Shown one piece after another: positions 5,218-9,915 of a stretch of DNA of 9,915 bases; the first letter of the stretch is position 1; each line of letters starts with the position of its first letter. The translations under genes were made by a program, and so were the position numbers. The notes below the pieces were generated by a model. The model did no database searches. It was not told where the DNA came from and saw nothing but the letters and a program-made list of their open reading frames with translations. Origin of the DNA: CAZHHH01 sp964532085 (GTDB lineage: Bacteria; Bacteroidota; Bacteroidia; Bacteroidales; Marinilabiliaceae); the NCBI GenBank assembly GCA_964532085.1, contig CAZHHH010000103.1:1-9915 (forward strand), given 5' to 3'.

Positions 5218-7347
5218 TTATTTTTCGTTTGATTTATTAATTTTTGGATATTCAATTCTTGCGTGATAAATATTTTTCAGTTTGTTCTTGAAAATCTGCT
5301 TTACAGTTGATATATCTTTGAAAGTGATTGGTGCATTGTTAAATTGATTTTCGCTTATCATTTTATCAATAATACCTTCAACTAAATTGTCAATATCTTT
5401 TTCAGTATGATTTTTTAAGCTTCTAGATGCTGCTTCAACTGAGTCGGCCATCATTAAAACCGCTTCTTCTTTGGTTGATGGCGTTGGACCAGGATATGTA
5501 AATAGCGCCTCATCTGGCTCAATATCAGGATTAGCATTTATAAAAGAATTGTAAAAATACCACGTTTTAGCCGTACCGTGATGGGTGGATATAAAATCAA
5601 TAATTGGTTTTGGCAAATTCTCTTTTTGTGCCATTTTTATCCCATCTGTAACGTGACTTATTATAATTTGTGCACTTTCGTCAAAGCTCATCTCGTCATG
5701 AGGGTTTATATTGCCCGCTTGGTTCTCTGTAAAAAAGTAAGGAGCATTTAATTTTCCAATATCGTGATACATCGCTCCAGCTCTAACAAGTAACGGATTT
5801 CCTCCTATTGCATAAACAGCGTCTTGAGCTAAGTTTCCAACTTGTATCGAATGTTGAAATGTGCCGGGTGCTTTTTCAGCTAATCTTCTTAATAATGGAT
5901 GATTGGTATCTGACAACTCTACTAAAGTTACGTCAGATAAGAAACCAAATATTTTTTCAAATACATATATTAAAGGATAAATTAATAAAATCAATCCTCC
6001 ATTAATTAGAAATTGCCAATATGATGAGAAATTTATATTCGATATATCTGCTTCTTGCCAAAGTGAAAGGGCTGTGTAAAAAATAGAATAAGTTAATACT
6101 ATTATAAATGCAGCTCTAACAAGCTGAGAGCGTCTAACCATTTTGAAAAGACTAAACATTGCAGCAAGTCCTGCAGGAATCTGGATAAAGACAAATTCAA
6201 AGCTGTTTTGGGCAAAAAATGCTGCTAATAAAACAGTACTTACATGGGCAAAAAATGCTAATCGAGAATCGAAAAATATTCTAATAATTATTGGCAATAT
6301 TGCAAATGGAATAATGTAAATAGGAAATGCTCCCAAATGCGCCATTCTTGCTAATAATATCATTGAAACTATCATTATCAATAGAAATATTATAGAGAAC
6401 ATATTTCTATAAACATCTTTTCTGAAAAAGAATAAAAATAGAAATATAAAAGCAAAAACAACCATTATTATAATTGATTGCGCTATAACTATAAAATAAT
6501 GTCCACTGCTTCGTCCTAAACTACTTTCATACTCTTTTTTAAATGAGTCTAAGATTTTTCGAGTTTCTAAGGTAATTATATCACCTGTGTCGATAATTTT
6601 TTGTCCAGAAAGAACCACGCCCTCAGTTAGGCTGATATTAGTTAAAATATCAGCACGTTCTTGATTACTGCGTTCTTCATCAAATAAAATGTTTGGCGTT
6701 AGGTATCTATTTAATTCAAATTCATTAATTAAATTATCAACATCATGTATTGTTGTTGACGAAAGTTCTGAAAGATAGATGTTTATGCTAGAATGTAAAG
6801 CTTGATATGAAGTTTGATAATTGTAGAACTCACTAAGTTCAAATGATTCAGCAAAGTTGTTTTTTACTAAAATAATAATTGATGATGTAGCAACATCTGT
6901 CATATTATCAGGAATAGAATATATTCCTTTATTATATATTTTGCCAAGTTGAATAACTATATGATTAATATAATTATCATATAAAACAGTACTGTCGTTT
7001 AGGTTTTTTGCAAGAAATGGATATTTCTTTATAATATTTTTACGTTTTTTACTATTGAAATCTACAAATTTACCAATGGCTTCTTTCTGAATATCACTAT
7101 GATATTTAAAATATGGTTTAAAATTCACCAGAACATCATCTTCTTCACTTTTAAGCTCTTCTGCAGTTTTATATATGGGAAAATCAAAAGGAGCTATTAG
7201 CGTCGAGTGTTTCCACGGTTTACCCTGTGAATATTCATATCTAAATTTACCTTGTCGAGGAAATATATATATAACAACAATTGATGCTAAAAGAAAAAGT
7301 AAAACTCTTTGAATATTTTTCGAATATTTTTTTATAACTCTAATCAT
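5218..7347 (-). CDS. 7TM-HD phosphohydrolase, PgpH-like (probable c-di-AMP phosphodiesterase)
   Basis: The 709-residue membrane protein has the full 7TMR-HD architecture. There is one N-terminal helix (about 13-30), an extracytoplasmic 7TMR-HDED domain (about 45-275), a multi-helix membrane region (about 284-465) and a cytoplasmic HD domain (about 485-665). The metal ligands expected for the PgpH family are all present: H499 (GTFQHS), H528/D529 (YHDIGK), H565 (ISHVTDG), H589/H590 (STHHG) and D635 (ADSVEA). Their spacing agrees well with the c-di-AMP phosphodiesterase PgpH of Listeria as I remember it. The likely reaction is hydrolysis of c-di-AMP to pApA, perhaps in response to an extracytoplasmic signal sensed by the HDED domain. 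A collagen-like lipoprotein gene follows after 4 bases and is probably translated from the same mRNA. It diverges from the NlpC/P60 gene across a 188-base gap. Substrate assignment is by family only. Confidence 0.92.
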   Translation of the reverse strand: MIRVIKKYSKNIQRVLLFLLASIVVIYIFPRQGKFRYEYSQGKPWKHSTLIAPFDFPIYKTAEELKSEEDDVLVNFKPYFKYHSDIQKEAIGKFVDFNSKKRKNIIKKYPFLAKNLNDSTVLYDNYINHIVIQLGKIYNKGIYSIPDNMTDVATSSIIILVKNNFAESFELSEFYNYQTSYQALHSSINIYLSELSSTTIHDVDNLINEFELNRYLTPNILFDEERSNQERADILTNISLTEGVVLSGQKIIDTGDIITLETRKILDSFKKEYESSLGRSSGHYFIVIAQSIIIMVVFAFIFLFLFFFRKDVYRNMFSIIFLLIMIVSMILLARMAHLGAFPIYIIPFAILPIIIRIFFDSRLAFFAHVSTVLLAAFFAQNSFEFVFIQIPAGLAAMFSLFKMVRRSQLVRAAFIIVLTYSIFYTALSLWQEADISNINFSSYWQFLINGGLILLIYPLIYVFEKIFGFLSDVTLVELSDTNHPLLRRLAEKAPGTFQHSIQVGNLAQDAVYAIGGNPLLVRAGAMYHDIGKLNAPYFFTENQAGNINPHDEMSFDESAQIIISHVTDGIKMAQKENLPKPIIDFISTHHGTAKTWYFYNSFINANPDIEPDEALFTYPGPTPSTKEEAVLMMADSVEAASRSLKNHTEKDIDNLVEGIIDKMISENQFNNAPITFKDISTVKQIFKNKLKNIYHARIEYPKINKSNEK

Positions 7348-7461
7348 GATTTTTTATTAATATTTCATTCAATAGAAAACATTTACTTTGTAAATATAGT
7401 AGTATTACATCATATAAACACCTTTGAAATAAAAAAATGTTGTTTCAAATTAATATTTTAT

Positions 7462-7491
7462 ATGTTTTAATAATCAAATAAACTATCTTTA
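7462..7491 (+). promoter_or_regulatory. Weak candidate promoter for the NlpC/P60 operon
   Basis: TATCTTTA (7484-7491) differs by one base from the Bacteroidota -7 box TAnnTTTG. ATG, a one-base variant of the TTG element, lies 19 bases upstream at 7462-7464. This would leave a leader of roughly 38 bases. The rest of the 188-base divergent gap (7348-7535) is extremely AT-rich. It holds a small inverted repeat (ATTTAC-TTT-GTAAAT, 7381-7395), and I see no good promoter for the 7TM-HD gene in it. Confidence 0.3.
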
Positions 7492-7535
7492 TATTTATTA
7501 TATCGTATTAGAATCGATAATTATAAATTTTATAT

Positions 7536-8309
7536 ATGAAAAGTGCAATTTGTGCTATTGGAGTTTTACCTGTTCGTAATGAACCAAGTGAAAAATCAGA
7601 GCTTGAAACTCAGATTCTTTTTGGAGAGGTGTTTCATATTTTAGATGAAACAGATGAGTGGTATCAGGTTAGAGCTGATTATGATAGTTATGAAGGGTGG
7701 GTTGATAAAAAAATGGTTTATCCGTGTAGTAAACGTGAGGCTGAGTTGTGGCTTGAAGCACCAGGTGTAATAGTTAATACTCCTTATTTAAAATTGATTA
7801 GAGAACCTCAAAAAACAATTCAAATAGTTTCTGCAGGAAGTAGAATTGTTTTTAATGGCGAGGATAGAAATTCCTTTGTTATAGCAGGGAGAGAATACTA
7901 TTTGCAAAATCAAATTGACGATAAAAAGAATGATATTACCGATATTGCTAAAGGCTTTCTGAATACTCCATATTTATGGGGTGGAAGAAATTTCTTTGGA
8001 ATAGATTGTTCTGGTTATGTTCAAGTTGTATATAAAATTATGGGGGTGAAATTACCTAGAAATGCTTCGCAACAAATTGAACATGGTACAATTGTGAGTT
8101 TTGTAGAAGAAGCGAAAGTTGGCGATTTAGCTTTTTTTGATAATGACGAGGGAGTAATTACTCATGTGGGAATTTGTTTGGGTAATGGCGAAATTATCCA
8201 CGCCAGTGGCGAGGTGAAAATAGATTTATTAGACCATTTAGGGATATTTGATAATAAAATAAAGAAATATACTCACAAGTTAAGGGTAATAAAGCGAGTT
8301 GTTTTATGA
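7536..8309 (+). CDS. NlpC/P60 (C40) cysteine peptidase with SH3-like N-terminus
   Basis: The 257-residue protein resembles YkfC-type gamma-D-glutamyl-diamino acid endopeptidases, which cut peptidoglycan stem peptides. A first bacterial SH3-like domain covers about 1-63 (VLPVRNEPSEKSEL, EWYQVRADY, EGWVDKKMV). A second, weaker SH3-like stretch covers about 75-125. The catalytic domain runs from about 131 to the end, with the Cys-His-His set C158 (GIDCSG), H210 (ITHVGI) and H222 (IIHASG); YLWGGR (146-151) is also typical. There is no signal peptide, and an in-frame TAA 12 bases upstream of the ATG excludes a longer N-terminus. It is probably cytoplasmic, which fits recycling of imported murein peptides better than wall remodelling. 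The gene overlaps the NUDIX gene by ATGA, indicating translational coupling. Confidence 0.92.
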   Translation: MKSAICAIGVLPVRNEPSEKSELETQILFGEVFHILDETDEWYQVRADYDSYEGWVDKKMVYPCSKREAELWLEAPGVIVNTPYLKLIREPQKTIQIVSAGSRIVFNGEDRNSFVIAGREYYLQNQIDDKKNDITDIAKGFLNTPYLWGGRNFFGIDCSGYVQVVYKIMGVKLPRNASQQIEHGTIVSFVEEAKVGDLAFFDNDEGVITHVGICLGNGEIIHASGEVKIDLLDHLGIFDNKIKKYTHKLRVIKRVVL

Positions 8310-8737
8310 GTTATAGTTATGAATATCCACGCCCAGCTGTTACAGTTGATATTTTATTGCTTTATAAAGAAAACAATAAGTATGAAATTTTACTTATTAA
8401 AAGAAAAAATGAGCCCTATAAAAATAGATGGGCAATGCCAGGAGGGTTTGTTGATGAAAATGAAGATTTATTAGTTGCAGCTAAGCGTGAACTAATTGAA
8501 GAGACAGGAATTTTAACAGAAAATATAATACAATTAGTAACAGTAGGTACACCAGGAAGAGACCCTCGTGGCCACACAATTTCTGTGGTCTATGGAGCTG
8601 TAATTGATGAGAAAATAGACCCCAATGCTGGTGATGATGCTGACGATGCAAGTTGGTTTGATATTGATAATTTACCCGAATTAGCTTTTGATCATTTAGA
8701 AATATTAGAAACTCAAATTCAAAAACTTATAAAATAA
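8306..8737 (+). CDS. NUDIX hydrolase, possibly ADP-ribose pyrophosphatase-like
   Basis: The 143-residue protein has a perfect Nudix box at residues 47-69: G47, five residues, E53, seven residues, then REL-I-EE-T-GI with R61, E62, E65, E66 and G68. It should hydrolyse a nucleoside diphosphate linked to some group X, using divalent metal held by the box glutamates. The segments GTPGRDPRGHTISVVYGAVI (81-100) and GDDADDASWFDIDNLPELAFDH (109-130) recall ADP-ribose pyrophosphatases and the NUDIX half of NrtR regulators. There is no DNA-binding extension here, so an enzyme is more likely. The start ATG lies inside the stop of the peptidase gene (ATGA), and gcvT begins 10 bases after its own stop. 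Substrate specificity cannot be read from the sequence. Confidence 0.93.
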   Translation: MSYSYEYPRPAVTVDILLLYKENNKYEILLIKRKNEPYKNRWAMPGGFVDENEDLLVAAKRELIEETGILTENIIQLVTVGTPGRDPRGHTISVVYGAVIDEKIDPNAGDDADDASWFDIDNLPELAFDHLEILETQIQKLIK

Positions 8738-8747
8738 TTTTACGGAA

Positions 8748-9830
8748 ATGAAACGTACACCTTTATATGAAAAACATCTGCAATTAGGAGCAAAAATGGC
8801 ACTCTTTGCTGGATATGAAATGCCAATAGAATATTCAGGTATAAATTCAGAACATTTAGCTGTAAGAAATAAAGCTGGTTTGTTTGATGTCTCTCATATG
8901 GGAGAGTTTTTGGTAAAAGGCACAAATGCAGCTAAGTTTTTGCAATCCATAACGTCTAACGATATTTACAAACTTGAAGTTGGAAAAATTCAATACACTC
9001 TTTTGCCAAATGGAGAGGGTGGAATTGTTGATGATTTGCTGATTTATCAGATTAATAATAACGAGTATCTATTAGTTGTAAATGCTTTTAATCGTGAAAA
9101 AGATTGGGAGTGGATAAATATATTTATAATCGAAGATGTTGAGATTATTGATGAAAGTGACAATATATCACTTCTAGCAATTCAAGGACCGCAAGCAGAA
9201 GCAATTCTAAGTCTGTTAACAACTGTTGAGTTGTCAAAAATGCCATATTACTCTTTTCAAAATGGAAAAGTTGGTGATTTTGAAGATGTTTTAATATCTA
9301 AAACAGGTTATACAGGTGCAGGTGGTTTTGAGTTGTATCTGAAAAATAATCAAGTAGAGAAATTGTGGGATTTGATTCTGGAAAAAGGAGAGAGTAAAGG
9401 AATATTACCTGCAGGTTTGGGAGCGCGAGATACCTTGCGCTTAGAGATGGGGTATTGTTTATATGGAAATGATATTGATGAAACAACATCTCCTTTTGAG
9501 GCAGGATTAGGGTGGATAACAAAATTGACTGATGATAAAAAGTTTAATGATTTAGAGATTCTGCGAGAACAGAAAAAAAGTGGTGTTGATAGAGTGTTGA
9601 AAGGATTTGTTATGCAGCAATTGGCAATTCCGCGACAAGGTTATCTAATTTTGAATGAAGAGGGTGAAGAGATTGGTGTTGTAACTTCAGGAACTATGTC
9701 TCCAGTTTTGGGAAAAGGGATAGGATTAGGATATATAAAGTCAGACTTTGTAAATAGTAGTGAAAATATTTATATAAAAATTAGAAATAGGAATATTCCA
9801 GCAATAATTACAAAAACGCCATTTGTTTAG
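8748..9830 (+). CDS. gcvT: Aminomethyltransferase, glycine cleavage system T protein
   Basis: GcvT takes the aminomethyl group from lipoylated GcvH and, with tetrahydrofolate, releases ammonia and forms 5,10-methylene-tetrahydrofolate in the cytoplasm. The 360 residues match the family. Visible landmarks are TPLYEKHLQLGAKMALFAGYEMP at the N-terminus (residues 4-26), VRNKAGLFDVSHMGEF (39-54), the folate-site GGIVDDLLIY (91-100, with the conserved aspartates D95/D96), SKTGYTGAGGFELY (184-197), PAGLGARDTLRLEMGYCLYG (221-240) and the C-terminal barrel signature VVTSGTMSPVLGKGIGLGYI (311-330). gcvH and gcvP are not in the window. The gene follows the NUDIX gene by 10 bases and is probably expressed from the promoter upstream of the NlpC/P60 gene. 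No glycine riboswitch is seen and there is no room for one in the 10-base gap. No hairpin terminator is evident in the remaining 85 bases. Confidence 0.97.
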   Translation: MKRTPLYEKHLQLGAKMALFAGYEMPIEYSGINSEHLAVRNKAGLFDVSHMGEFLVKGTNAAKFLQSITSNDIYKLEVGKIQYTLLPNGEGGIVDDLLIYQINNNEYLLVVNAFNREKDWEWINIFIIEDVEIIDESDNISLLAIQGPQAEAILSLLTTVELSKMPYYSFQNGKVGDFEDVLISKTGYTGAGGFELYLKNNQVEKLWDLILEKGESKGILPAGLGARDTLRLEMGYCLYGNDIDETTSPFEAGLGWITKLTDDKKFNDLEILREQKKSGVDRVLKGFVMQQLAIPRQGYLILNEEGEEIGVVTSGTMSPVLGKGIGLGYIKSDFVNSSENIYIKIRNRNIPAIITKTPFV

Positions 9831-9915
9831 ATATTTATCTGTGTTTGTGCGAGTTGTGGGATGCTTTATGAGTTTGGATATCTTAATTGTTACTTAAAAG
9901 AGATTAAATATTTAT

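Noticed and set aside
5214..5255. Possible 14-residue N-terminal extension of the collagen-like lipoprotein
   Set aside because: It overlaps the 7TM-HD gene and places polar residues ahead of the signal peptide; ATG 5213 fits export and the 4-base spacing.
8738..8747. Glycine riboswitch upstream of gcvT
   Set aside because: The gap to the NUDIX gene is only 10 bases, which leaves no room for an aptamer.
9836..9843. TATCTGTG, one base off the -7 box, just after gcvT
   Set aside because: No TTG lies at the right spacing upstream and no convincing gene follows in the window.
9861..9915. Possible start of another + strand gene (MLYEFGYLNCYLKEIKYL, open to the window edge)
   Set aside because: Only 18 codons are visible, with no promoter or family signal; it cannot be told apart from a chance open frame.

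Overview
The window looks like chromosomal DNA from a low-GC member of the Bacteroidota. Three things point there: matches to the phylum's unusual promoter (TTG, about 19 bases, TAnnTTTG), the lack of clear Shine-Dalgarno sequences, and characteristic proteins (a PgpH-type 7TM-HD protein and a collagen-like lipoprotein of a type I recall from this phylum). The content is mostly housekeeping. I found no defence system, integrase, IS element, CRISPR array, rRNA or tRNA. The genus cannot be settled from the sequence alone.

Layout from left to right. Bases 1-135 are the C-terminal end of a + strand gene, closed by a strong hairpin terminator at 155-203. Bases 136-440 hold no gene: they contain that terminator, a probable pheT terminator and a short degenerate AT-rich repeat tract. 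pheT (phenylalanyl-tRNA synthetase beta subunit) lies on the - strand at 441-2897. It diverges from surE at 3135-3920, and a GC-rich, perfect, loopless 46-bp palindrome sits midway between their predicted promoters. surE is followed in the same direction by two small membrane-protein genes: an unrecognised protein with three membrane segments, and a DUF486/DMT-family protein. The last of these ends exactly in the arm of a second inverted repeat. That repeat fills most of the convergent gap to a - strand pair: a 7TM-HD phosphohydrolase (probable c-di-AMP phosphodiesterase) and, four bases behind it, a collagen-like lipoprotein.

From 7536 a + strand cluster runs nearly to the end of the window: an NlpC/P60 peptidase with N-terminal SH3-like regions and no signal peptide, a NUDIX hydrolase joined to it by an ATGA overlap, and gcvT of the glycine cleavage system 10 bases later. 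The tight spacing suggests one transcript, although the three functions (peptidoglycan peptides, nucleotide clean-up, one-carbon metabolism) have no obvious common pathway.

The observations most worth following are the two intergenic inverted repeats, which look like members of dispersed REP/MITE-type families, and the pairing of the 7TM-HD protein with the collagen-like lipoprotein. Neither is strong evidence for a new system.
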